From positions 1 to 41,879 of the forward strand of contig CAINDG010000029.1 of NCBI GenBank assembly GCA_903847315.1: a stretch of DNA of 41,879 nt. The letters run 5' to 3'. The DNA comes from an uncultured Planctomycetota bacterium. GTDB taxonomy: Bacteria > Planctomycetota > Phycisphaerae > Sedimentisphaerales > UBA12454. A model generated the notes under the pieces. It was not told the DNA's origin. It saw only the letters and a program-made list of their open reading frames with translations, and made no database searches. Numbering within the stretch: the first letter of the stretch is position 1; every line of letters begins with the position of its first letter. The translations under genes and the position numbers were made by a program. Shown here in pieces: positions 26,217 to 34,092 of the stretch.

Positions 26217-27749
26217 TTACTTTGCAAGAGAACAAACTATCGAATAATCAATCAGACCGTTACCATATTGTGTATTCTGTTTTGTGTCCGCAAGCTGAGC
26301 GGAGCTTACGATTTTGCACGCTGTCAGCCGGTTGATGAAATCGTTGATGGAATTATAATTTATAGCCATGCCTTCAATCTGCACTGTTAGCGAATCTCTT
26401 GCCTGCAAATTCTGAATTTGTATTGTTGGGGGAGCGATTGTGCACAATTGGGCCATTACAGAAGCCCAGTTATGCCAGGTTTCTTTCTTAAATATGGTTT
26501 TAAGAGCATCTATATCCCCGACAACCTGCTGGGTTTTATCGTTGACATCAGCCCGTGCCAGAAGCAATTGCGACATATCGATATTTGATATACTCTGTTT
26601 TTCCCGGTTAATCTTACGGGTGATAGACGTGGATTTATCCAGCAAAAACGTTATATACATAAGTACAAGCAGTAAAATTACGGCGGCGATATTTGCCATA
26701 ACAAACATCTGGTTGCGGGACTTTCTGATTTCATAGATTTCATCCGGCAGCAGATTGATGTTTATGCCGGAATCATTGACATCGAGTAATTTCATTGCGA
26801 CGCCTGCCGCGACAGGGGAAAAATCGCTGTTTGTCTCATCTTCGACAATAATGTCGATATGACTCGCGTCAATAGCGGAAATTTCAATGTTCTGACGGTG
26901 TAAATGGCCTTTCAATTGCTGTGCAATTTCCTTTGCCTTTGACGAATCCGGGCTGCAGGCTATAAAGATTGGCCAGTTTTTCTGGTCCGAGACCCTTTCG
27001 AGTTCATAAAACTGTATAACAGAGTCGATCTGTTCGGCAATCGCTCCGACATGGTCGGTCGAATTGGAAATATCAAAATCAAATTTCTTTGTGCGGAGAA
27101 AATCAAACTTCTGGCTGCTGAATACACACAGGCTCATATTGTCGTCGCGCAAAAGAACGAGCATTACATTAGATTGTCTGGCCGGTTTTATAACCTTGTT
27201 GTAACAGGCCCTGATAAGGGCAACAACTGCAGGTTCTATCAGTCGAACATCAAGATAATCTTTTTCAAACTCCTTTGTTATTGTACCGAGCGGCTCGGCC
27301 GGAGAAGCTCCCACCAGTACGCGTTTCTGCTCCGAACTGCCGGCGGCCCTGAGGGCGCAATAGTCCATCTTGATATTTTTAAGCGGAAGAACGGCATATT
27401 GTTTTATCTCGTCATGGATAAATCTCATCGCAGAATCCGGCGATGAATCGGGAAGATTCAGAATCTGGAGCAGTTCAGGTGACAGAGACAGGCACATACC
27501 TGCGTCGGAATGCCGTATATAGCTTGCGAGTCCTGATTTTTTTACAGCACTGGCAATAGACTTAAGATTCTCAACTCCGTTGCCGCCGGCGGATTCTTTA
27601 ATTGCTATGCGGCTATGGCCGACAATAGAAACCTTGCCGAAGTTTCTCTCAAGACTAACAACGTTCACAAAGCCGTTGCATACGTCTATTCCGATGGCTT
27701 TTTTGTATTGGTTTAGCCCAATGGCTTTTTTATGACTTGGCTTCTTCAT
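26217..27749 (-). CDS. PilM-PilN fusion protein of the secretion operon
   Basis: A 510-residue protein. The N-terminal part is an actin-like PilM domain (AIGIDVCNGFVNVVSLER at about 18-35). At about residue 328 comes the PilN signature ININLLPDEIYEIRKSRNQ, then one TM helix (about 347-367), a coiled coil and a small periplasmic ferredoxin-like domain. The GspL protein of type II secretion has the same overall plan. The ATG overlaps the stop of the preceding PilX/GspK-like gene by 4 bases (ATGA), implying translational coupling. It is much shorter after the TM helix than the + strand fusion at 16742. The PilM phosphate motifs look worn, so ATP binding is uncertain. Confidence 0.85.
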   Translation of the reverse strand: MKKPSHKKAIGLNQYKKAIGIDVCNGFVNVVSLERNFGKVSIVGHSRIAIKESAGGNGVENLKSIASAVKKSGLASYIRHSDAGMCLSLSPELLQILNLPDSSPDSAMRFIHDEIKQYAVLPLKNIKMDYCALRAAGSSEQKRVLVGASPAEPLGTITKEFEKDYLDVRLIEPAVVALIRACYNKVIKPARQSNVMLVLLRDDNMSLCVFSSQKFDFLRTKKFDFDISNSTDHVGAIAEQIDSVIQFYELERVSDQKNWPIFIACSPDSSKAKEIAQQLKGHLHRQNIEISAIDASHIDIIVEDETNSDFSPVAAGVAMKLLDVNDSGININLLPDEIYEIRKSRNQMFVMANIAAVILLLVLMYITFLLDKSTSITRKINREKQSISNIDMSQLLLARADVNDKTQQVVGDIDALKTIFKKETWHNWASVMAQLCTIAPPTIQIQNLQARDSLTVQIEGMAINYNSINDFINRLTACKIVSSAQLADTKQNTQYGNGLIDYSIVCSLAK

Positions 27750-28144
27750 TGATTTATCCTTAATTTATCGATACGAACCACATAAGAACCTGCTGTGCCG
27801 CCAATGGTAATATCAGCCCTGACTTTGGATTTAAAACCCTGCGGCGAGGTGCCTATCGAATTAATATCCAATGGCGAGTCTGTTGCCTTAACGGTATAAG
27901 AACCGCCGCCGAAGTCACTGGTGTAAGGACCTCGCCAGGCGGAATTGGTTCGCAGTTGACTAAAGGCATAGGCAAGGCCTGCCTCGGCAATCGCACGGGC
28001 CTGGGCGGTATAAATTTCATTTCTCATAAGCTGTATCTGTTCGGAATTCATTTCGAGCATACCGACGACAAAAGCTGTCAGCAGCGCTATTGCGAAAACC
28101 GTTATAAGCAAAACCGAACCGTTATTTTTCGTCTTTATTTTCAT
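27746..28144 (-). CDS. PilX/GspK-like minor pilin-type protein
   Basis: A 132-residue protein with an N-terminal hydrophobic helix preceded by a basic leader (MKIKTKNNGSVLLITVFAIALL). This is the GSVLLxxxxxxALL pattern of PilX / GspK N-termini, which lack the usual Phe at +1. The remainder is short compared with GspK (about 300 residues), so the large GspK lectin-like domain is missing. The RAIAEAGLAYAFSQLR helix is typical of PilX-type proteins. It starts 12 bases after the beta-solenoid gene and is coupled to the PilM-PilN gene. Confidence 0.8.
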   Translation of the reverse strand: MKIKTKNNGSVLLITVFAIALLTAFVVGMLEMNSEQIQLMRNEIYTAQARAIAEAGLAYAFSQLRTNSAWRGPYTSDFGGGSYTVKATDSPLDINSIGTSPQGFKSKVRADITIGGTAGSYVVRIDKLRINQ

Positions 28145-28156
28145 AGTATCTCTGCT

Positions 28157-29683
28157 CTAAGGTTTTATCTCGTCTGCGCTGTCGGTATTGGCCGGGGCTA
28201 TTGCTATCGTAAGCATCCTCGCCGCTTTTGCGGAGAGGAGCGAGAAGTTCGAGTTCCCGCTGCTGCCGATAGCTGCCTGTTTGATATATCCTGCGCCACC
28301 CGAGACTATGCCGCCGGCAACGCCGCCACTCGCGTCCGCTGTAATTGTGGTATGGCCGGAAAGCAGGGTGGGATTATTTATGGTTATACTGTTATCGTCG
28401 AATGCTCCCAGGCGAAGTATCAGACAATTTTTGACCGTTGTTGTTACTGGAGGACTTGATGGAGTAGCAGTGCCGAAAGATTGGCCGGAGTTCGAGGTAT
28501 TAATTGGATTTGAAGCAGCTTGGCCGCTAAAACGCATTATCCAGCCATAGGCCTGCCGTACCCCTGTCCAGTTGAAAATAGGAGCTGGCTCTGATGCGAC
28601 TGCGACTTTATACCAGGCCCCCAGCGTTACTTGACCGCCATCGTCGCTGCCTTGGTTAATCGGTGTCCATCCCGAGGGTGTTGAAATGGTGGTGCTGCCG
28701 TCCGTAGTAACTGCCGCGATGAGCAGGTCGCCTGTGTTCGTGGCAGGCATTGAGGTGGTTATACTTGTTGGTATCAGTGCAATATCATTACCGCCGGTAT
28801 GACTTCCTGTGCTGGCATTATACACCTTAGTCAATATGTAATTAGTGGTGCCAACAGTAACGGTAGAATCCCATGCCGCATTATCAAAAGCGCCATATAC
28901 AGGATTGTTTCCCGTATTATTAACAAGGATAATATCACCTGCTGGAGTGCCGCTCGTTATAGAAACAGTCAGATTCGCAACCGAGGCTGATGCATTTATT
29001 GGGTCAATGTAAACATTCCCTGCCTGAATGGCAGTTACTGTGCCGTTTACAATCTGAAATTCGAGAGTACCAGTGCCGGTGTAGAATCCTGTAGGATCGC
29101 CTGTTCCAACATAAAGACTTCCCACGGAAATACTCGGGCCGTTGCCCTGGATCGTAAATGTTCCAATACCGCCGGATTCGCCACCGCTTTTACCAACGCT
29201 GCTTCCTACAGCCATACCGCCGGTGCTGCTGATAGTACCGCCGCTAATAGTGTAGATGCCGCGTCCATTAACCTTATACCCAATTTCAAGCTTTCCAGTG
29301 TTTATCATAACAACACTTCCACCTGTCTGAATAGCTTTACCGTAGGGACCTTGGCCGCCAACACCTGAATCACCAATCCTAAACTCTGTTCCTATGGTGA
29401 TGCTTCCGCCGGTTTTAATATTAAACGCTATGTTATAGGACGAGTTACCGCCTAAAATAACCTTACCATTGTTAAAAGTACCCGCCGCAACATCCAAGTC
29501 GCATGACGTCACATTATTTTTGCAAATCTTGAGGTCACCTTGAGCAGTGCTGCCATCAGGTAATCCTGAACCCCATAAGGCGCCGTTTCCCCAGGAACCT
29601 GATGGGCCAACCCAGGTATTAGTAGCAAACGCGCTACTAGCCATAAGACAGACTAACAAAATACTTACTAATTTTAATTTCAT
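28157..29683 (-). CDS. Secreted beta-solenoid protein inside the secretion operon
   Basis: A 508-residue protein with a classic Sec signal peptide (cleavage at SSAFA, residue 20) and then Gly/Thr/Ser-rich beta-strand repeats such as GIYTISGGTISSTGG and GTFTIQGNGPSISVG. This is the pattern of autotransporter-associated or pectin-lyase-like beta-solenoids. A second region (about 320-500) contains STPSGWTPINQGSDDGGQVTL and looks like a separate beta-sandwich. No prepilin motif, sorting tag or catalytic triad is recognised. It lies 42 bases after the LamG-GspJ gene and 12 bases before the GspK-like gene. It is thus translated from the same operon and is a prime candidate for substrate or surface partner of the machine. 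Confidence 0.8.
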   Translation of the reverse strand: MKLKLVSILLVCLMASSAFATNTWVGPSGSWGNGALWGSGLPDGSTAQGDLKICKNNVTSCDLDVAAGTFNNGKVILGGNSSYNIAFNIKTGGSITIGTEFRIGDSGVGGQGPYGKAIQTGGSVVMINTGKLEIGYKVNGRGIYTISGGTISSTGGMAVGSSVGKSGGESGGIGTFTIQGNGPSISVGSLYVGTGDPTGFYTGTGTLEFQIVNGTVTAIQAGNVYIDPINASASVANLTVSITSGTPAGDIILVNNTGNNPVYGAFDNAAWDSTVTVGTTNYILTKVYNASTGSHTGGNDIALIPTSITTSMPATNTGDLLIAAVTTDGSTTISTPSGWTPINQGSDDGGQVTLGAWYKVAVASEPAPIFNWTGVRQAYGWIMRFSGQAASNPINTSNSGQSFGTATPSSPPVTTTVKNCLILRLGAFDDNSITINNPTLLSGHTTITADASGGVAGGIVSGGAGYIKQAAIGSSGNSNFSLLSAKAARMLTIAIAPANTDSADEIKP

Positions 29684-29725
29684 TTTCTCTTTTTTTTTCC
29701 AAATTTCTTTAACTTTTTCTTACCT

Positions 29726-31072
29726 TTACTCGGATGCGAATTTAGTCGGTTTGTAATCCCTGTATCTAAGGACATTAGCCAGTTGTTCGATTTCCGCCGC
29801 TGTGAGAGCGCGGTCGTAGATTCGCACATCATCGATTATGGCGGCGAGATGACTTTCATCATCGCCCCAATATTCCTCCCAACCGATTGCTCTTACATTG
29901 GTTGTTATTGCGCCTCCGGCTTGTGCACCAGAACTTTTTCCCTGGGAATTTCCATCCACAAACAATTCTACTGTATTACCAGTTCTTACCACCGCCACAT
30001 GGTACCATTTGTCATCATTCACTGGCGTTTTAGATATTACACAGGCCCATTGACCACCGCTATCTTGTCTAACCAAAATCACTGCTTTACCAGGATCACT
30101 ACAACCACCACCCGCATCTCCCACTGCGAAATCTATATCAGCCCCATCGAGATCTGGATTCCTGAGAGAGACAATCAAGCCATACTCCGCTGTAGTCTTA
30201 ATCCAGGCTGCTATTGTAAAAGGTTCAGAGTCTTCAAAATTAAGTGATGAATCATCCCCTAAATCGACATAATCATTCGTTCCATCAAAACCAAGCGCGC
30301 CGCCGATTGCTCCTCCTGTGGGCATCCAATTCGGATCATTGAAGACCAGTGTCCCATTGTTGTTGTTGCCTGATGAATCAACTGCGGTTGTTCCGCTGGT
30401 CTCATCCAGCTTCCACCATCCCACGAGCCCACTCACATTTGCGTTTGTCTGCAGATAGGCAGATGTGGTAAAGGTTTTTGTTGTCCCTGAAACTGTGTTA
30501 AAATCTGTTGCCACACTTACACATCGAATCATATTGACGTCAGTTGTCGGCGCATAATTATGGTCAATTGCATAACAGCTAATCTGAAATCTGCTCACAG
30601 GTCCTGCCAGTGGTGCTCCGCCGGTGCCGTCGTTGAAATCAACATATCCGCTGTTGAACTTATATTGTTTTTTGACGCCTAAAGTATCTTTAAAAATTAT
30701 GAAGCCGGTAGTGGTGCCGCTGGGACTGACGCTGAGAATCTGTTTTGCTGAAGAAAGATTTCTGTATAAGTGCTCTTCGAGAACTCTTCCATTCTGAATG
30801 ATTGTAGAAGACTCTTCGCTGCTTGCCCAGCTGTTTCGTATGGCGCGAAACTCCGGCACTATCGCTGCGAAGATAATCGCCATTAAGGCCATAGCCACTA
30901 ACATCTCGACCAGAGTAAACCCCCACACCAATTTACACTTTGGTTGATAATTTTGAAAACTGGCCAAAATGGTTTTGGATGTTTTTTTAAGCTTTACCGC
31001 CACAATGTAAATTGGTGTGGGGGTAAAGGCCTTTCCGCCTTGGCTGATTAAGTTATGTTTTTCCATACACAT
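29726..31072 (-). CDS. GspJ-like pseudopilin with LamG domain and an insertion-extended leader
   Basis: A 448-residue pseudopilin. The prepilin motif VWG FTLVEMLVAMALM is at residues 49-63, so the cleaved leader would be 51 residues, very long. Residues 16-51 derive from an inverted-repeat element inserted in the motif; without it the leader would be 15 residues ending QGGKA before FTLVEM. After the pilin N-helix comes a GspJ-like region (EFRAIRNSWASSEESSTII) to about 215. Then follows a LamG/concanavalin-like domain (about 218-430: LVGWWKLDETSGTTAVDSS to IDDVRIYDRALTAAEIEQL). The start is the ATG at 31072 with AAGGA upstream. The LamG domain would be displayed near the pilus tip, where it could bind a glycan. 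Confidence 0.85.
   Translation of the reverse strand: MCMEKHNLISQGGKAFTPTPIYIVAVKLKKTSKTILASFQNYQPKCKLVWGFTLVEMLVAMALMAIIFAAIVPEFRAIRNSWASSEESSTIIQNGRVLEEHLYRNLSSAKQILSVSPSGTTTGFIIFKDTLGVKKQYKFNSGYVDFNDGTGGAPLAGPVSRFQISCYAIDHNYAPTTDVNMIRCVSVATDFNTVSGTTKTFTTSAYLQTNANVSGLVGWWKLDETSGTTAVDSSGNNNNGTLVFNDPNWMPTGGAIGGALGFDGTNDYVDLGDDSSLNFEDSEPFTIAAWIKTTAEYGLIVSLRNPDLDGADIDFAVGDAGGGCSDPGKAVILVRQDSGGQWACVISKTPVNDDKWYHVAVVRTGNTVELFVDGNSQGKSSGAQAGGAITTNVRAIGWEEYWGDDESHLAAIIDDVRIYDRALTAAEIEQLANVLRYRDYKPTKFASE
30920..31023. mobile_element. About 104-bp MITE-like inverted-repeat element inserted in the gspJ-like gene
   Basis: Perfect 18-bp terminal inverted repeats, CCCCCACACCAATTTACA at 30920-30937 and its reverse complement at 31006-31023, bound a 104-bp element with no gene of its own. 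On the gene strand it is flanked by a direct repeat TTTA, or TTTAC if one end G/C is counted with the target (GCC-TTTAC on one side, GGG-TTTAC on the other). This fits a 4 or 5 bp target-site duplication. Removing the element plus one copy (108 bp, 36 codons) leaves GGA AAG GCC TTT ACT CTG GTC GAG, a normal prepilin motif. Related inverted repeats occur at 36431 and 37833. No transposase is in the window. Confidence 0.75.
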
Positions 31073-31404
31073 TTATACAATTTCCTTACATTGCTGCTCT
31101 GCGAAGTAGCTTCTATTCTTCGTAGTAGTCACGCTAAAGGTGTGCCACTGCTAAGGATAAATCGCTACGTAGCACGAGTAACTCTTTTAAAATATCGGCT
31201 TATGTAACGACCTTGCTAACTTTAAAGCCTATGCCGCTGCAAAATATCAAAAGCTGCAAAAATCCTTTAACAGCGGGACAGGAATGGATTTTTATCGGAC
31301 ATTGATGATTAATTAGAAAGGATTCTTTGATTCCAACTAATAAGTCCTATAACAAAAACAAAGAAATGAGAATTCAACCGCAGATTTTCAATCTTTAATG
31401 AGTT
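31073..31404. other. 332-base gap inside the pseudopilin operon
   Basis: This stretch separates gspI from the LamG-GspJ gene on the - strand, whereas neighbouring genes in the operon overlap or nearly touch. I find no open frame with a credible start and no RNA family I recognise. The half near gspJ has imperfect repeated words (TGCAGC twice within 22 bases) and a TACTACGAAG/CTTCG-type small hairpin near 31100-31130. It may hold an internal promoter or leader RNA, or be a decayed insertion. Confidence 0.5.
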
Positions 31405-31842
31405 TTACCATCTGCGTGCGATTTGAGTCTGAAGTCTAATCTCAATCTCGTCGTCGTCAAGTACGATATCGGAGTTGTGGTGCAGGCCGACCTCGACTTT
31501 AATTGTCTTGAGGTCGCCGCTGCCGCTTACTGTCGTCTTGCCAACGTATGAGCCGCTCAAACCCAAACCCTCGACATGTGGAATGGGAGTGACGATAATG
31601 CTGTCAAAGTTATAAATGGATTGTGCCTGAAGCTGATTAATTTTTGCCTGTGCCAGGCAAAGACTTTGTGTTCTTCTTTCAATGATTACGGTATTCATAT
31701 TTGCCTGTGTAAGAGCTTGTAGTATCGGAACAAGGGCATAAGCCAGCAGGACAGAGGCGACTATAACCTCGGTCAGCGTAAAACCTTTTTGCCGCTGCCG
31801 CCTGAATATATTCAACCTGAATTTTTTTACTGTTGTGTACAT
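31405..31842 (-). CDS. gspI: GspI-like minor pseudopilin
   Basis: A 145-residue prepilin-type protein with leader MYTTVKKFRLNIFRRQRQKG followed by FTLTEVIVASVLLAYALVPIL, the class III motif with Glu5 and the GspI-style helix. The CLAQAKINQLQAQ segment matches the xxLAxxKxxxL pattern of GspI. It overlaps the end of gspH by 16 bases. Minor pseudopilins I, J and K form the tip complex that starts pseudopilus assembly. The order H-I-J here is the standard one. Confidence 0.85.
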   Translation of the reverse strand: MYTTVKKFRLNIFRRQRQKGFTLTEVIVASVLLAYALVPILQALTQANMNTVIIERRTQSLCLAQAKINQLQAQSIYNFDSIIVTPIPHVEGLGLSGSYVGKTTVSGSGDLKTIKVEVGLHHNSDIVLDDDEIEIRLQTQIARRW

Positions 31843-32333
31843 TTTACCATTCCGGTAGTAGTAACAACAGATATCGCGAAAGTTTTTCCGCCTCCGACAA
31901 CGGTGAGTCCGCCGCTGCCGCCGGTTCTATTGCCAAGCGGGCCGAACCGGAATGTGCCGGAGCCGGGACTAGTACAGGTACAGGTGACTTTCGCAGGCCC
32001 TGATTCAACAAGCGTGCCTGGTATTGTGCCTGATTCAACAACCGTGCTTGTTTGGCCATTGATTACCTGGGCTATCTCGAATTTGGTATAGCTGCCTCCT
32101 ACCGTATTTTTCATACCAAGTTCAAAACCGTCCTGATTTGTGGCTGCATTGGAAATCGCGAGGGTTCTGCATTGGCGAATTGCGGCGGCTATTCTTTCAG
32201 CTCCTGTATTCGATTTGCCCAGGGCAACGACTGCACTCACCATCCGGGGAACGGTAATGAATGTAATTACGCCGATTATCATTACGACAACAACCAGCTC
32301 GACAAGCGTAAAACCTTTTCCGATAGTCTTCAT
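31827..32333 (-). CDS. gspH: GspH-like minor pseudopilin
   Basis: A 168-residue prepilin-type protein with leader MKTIGKG and helix FTLVELVVVVMIIGVITFI, followed by a GspH/FimT-like globular domain (IAAAIRQCRTLAISNAATNQ). A 10-residue tandem duplication (VVESGTIPGT-LVESG) comes from a 30-base direct repeat near 32000-32050. Position between gspG and gspI is as expected for GspH. The ribosome-binding site is not strong. Confidence 0.85.
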   Translation of the reverse strand: MKTIGKGFTLVELVVVVMIIGVITFITVPRMVSAVVALGKSNTGAERIAAAIRQCRTLAISNAATNQDGFELGMKNTVGGSYTKFEIAQVINGQTSTVVESGTIPGTLVESGPAKVTCTCTSPGSGTFRFGPLGNRTGGSGGLTVVGGGKTFAISVVTTTGMVKCTQQ

Positions 32334-32350
32334 ATATCTTTGCCAAAATT

Positions 32351-32378
32351 AAAGGGATGGCACTCCGGCCATCCCTTT
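32351..32378 (-). terminator. Hairpin between gspG and gspH, likely attenuator
   Basis: AAAGGGATGGC and GCCATCCCTTT form a perfect 11-bp stem with a 6-base loop, followed on the - strand by AATTTT. It lies in the gap after the major pseudopilin gene and before the minor ones. A partial terminator or RNA-stabilising hairpin here would keep gspG mRNA more abundant than the rest of the operon, as the stoichiometry of a pseudopilus needs. The T-run is short, so termination would be incomplete. Confidence 0.65.
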
Positions 32379-32440
32379 ATGTTATCCACTTACGGATCCG
32401 TTTTTTTAGTACAAACTAAACCCCAGGTAAATCCTCGCCA

Positions 32441-32764
32441 TTAATTATGGCTGCATGAAACTCTGTAGCTGGCGTTCATTGTGTAGGAAGTACTTTTTTG
32501 GGAAATCGGGCATACCGGTGGGCCATCCGGGAAATATTTTAAGTTGCCTGTAACTGTAGCAAGTGTCGTCGGATAGACACTATTGTGGTCAGCCGCGTAC
32601 ATCTCAATCTGCGTATTCATCACGTCGACATTTGTATTGCAGGCGTTAGTCTTGGCCGTTTCCGCACTGGCAGTGATTCTCGGTATCGCGATAGCCGCAA
32701 GAGCTCCCAGAATCAGAATTACTATGAGTAATTCAATTAACGTAAACCCTTTTCTTGATTTCAT
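32441..32764 (-). CDS. gspG: Major pseudopilin (GspG-like)
   Basis: A 107-residue prepilin-type protein with leader MKSRKG, then FTLIELLIVILILGALAAIAIPRI, the typical type IV pilin / GspG helix. The short mature domain has a C-terminal Cys pair (PPVCPIS and RVSCSH) that may form a disulfide loop. A good AGGAG-like site precedes the ATG (AAAAGGAGATAACA). It follows gspF by 131 bases and is followed by an attenuator-like hairpin. The size is small for GspG (about 140), so it may equally be called a type IVb-like pilin. Confidence 0.87.
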   Translation of the reverse strand: MKSRKGFTLIELLIVILILGALAAIAIPRITASAETAKTNACNTNVDVMNTQIEMYAADHNSVYPTTLATVTGNLKYFPDGPPVCPISQKSTSYTMNASYRVSCSHN

Positions 32765-32895
32765 TGTTATCTCCTTTTCTAAAGCCTAAATAAAGTTTCT
32801 TATCATACTAAACCATAATAAATGTTCGGCAATAAAGCCGGGCTACTTTCTTAAAATCTTTATTTATAAAGCGTTTTTCCGCGATATGGACGCAT

Positions 32896-34092
32896 TTACT
32901 TCAAATGAGACATATAATCGAACATTGGCAGATAGACTGCCATCAGTATCAGTCCGATAACTGCACCCATTCCTGCTGTAAGTATCGGCTCAAGCTTGAC
33001 CAGCAGCAAGTTGGTTGTACGTTCCACATCCTTTTCAAGAAAATCGACACCTTTGTTCAGCATTTGTCCAAGCTGACCGGCCTGTTCGCCCGAGCCTGCC
33101 AACTGGACTATTATCGGCGGGAAAATGTCATGGTTCTCAAGTGCTTCGGCAAAGCTGACGCCCGATTGTATTGACTTTTGAATATCCCTGCTTATATAGG
33201 AAATTTTTTCGTTATTTGTCACAAAAGCAGCCACCTGAAGAGCTTTTATTATTGGTACACCCGTTACTATCAGCATGGCAAAGCTTCTGATGAAATGCGA
33301 TACGGTGACTGTTTTATTGAGTTTTCCAAGTAAAGGTATTGAGAATTTTAAATAGTCCCATTTAGATTTTATGTATGCATTTTTACGGATGTAGTTAATA
33401 CAGAACGGCATAGCAAATATAACCATAATAAGAATAGGCCAGAACTTTCTTAATATAACACTGAGTACGATAAGCGTCTGGGTGGGACCCGGCAGGGGGA
33501 CTCCGAGCTGGTGATAAATCTTTGAAAAGACAGGTACCACAAACAATACCAGTGCCGTTACTACGACCGTGCACATAACCAAAACGACTATCGGATATGT
33601 GAATGCGCTTTTCAGACGGTTTCTCAGCTCGGCCTGCTTTTCAAGATATTTTGCGCTTATCTCGAGACTTTCAGCGAGTTTGCCGCTGGATTCGCCGGCT
33701 TCTATCATTCCAAGAAAAAATGGGGAGAATGTATCGCGATACTTGCCAAAAGCGTCGGTAAGCGATGAGCCGATCTCGACATTCTTTCTTATGTCCGTGA
33801 TAATGAATTTCAGCGACAAGTTATCCGTCTGTTTTTCAAGCGTTTCAAGGCACTGTATAATAGAAAGCCCTGCGCTGCACATACCAGCCAATTTATACGC
33901 AAAAGCTACAATCTCCGGCAGTTTTATCCTGGTTGAACCGAGCTTTAAGGCTTTTTTCCTTTTCGCCCGCAGCAGACTGTAACCTATTTTCGTCAGTTCA
34001 CTGCGAAGTGCACCTGTGCCGTTTACGTTGTCATAAACGCCACTGAAAATATGCCCTGTCTCGTCGCGGGCCGTATATTCATACATTGCCAT
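32896..34092 (-). CDS. gspF: Inner-membrane platform protein (GspF/PilC)
   Basis: A 398-residue polytopic protein with the two repeated GspF domains. The first is around residues 57-180 (FAYKLAGMCSAGLSIIQCLETLE, then FFLGMIEAGESSGKLAESLE) and the second around 260-380 (FIRSFAMLIVTGVPIIKALQ, then PIIVQLAGSGEQAGQLGQML). Three TM helices are seen. The family anchors the assembly ATPase and moves pilin subunits into the fibre. Its ATG shares one base with the stop of gspE (TAATG), so the two are translationally coupled. Confidence 0.95.
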   Translation of the reverse strand: MAMYEYTARDETGHIFSGVYDNVNGTGALRSELTKIGYSLLRAKRKKALKLGSTRIKLPEIVAFAYKLAGMCSAGLSIIQCLETLEKQTDNLSLKFIITDIRKNVEIGSSLTDAFGKYRDTFSPFFLGMIEAGESSGKLAESLEISAKYLEKQAELRNRLKSAFTYPIVVLVMCTVVVTALVLFVVPVFSKIYHQLGVPLPGPTQTLIVLSVILRKFWPILIMVIFAMPFCINYIRKNAYIKSKWDYLKFSIPLLGKLNKTVTVSHFIRSFAMLIVTGVPIIKALQVAAFVTNNEKISYISRDIQKSIQSGVSFAEALENHDIFPPIIVQLAGSGEQAGQLGQMLNKGVDFLEKDVERTTNLLLVKLEPILTAGMGAVIGLILMAVYLPMFDYMSHLK

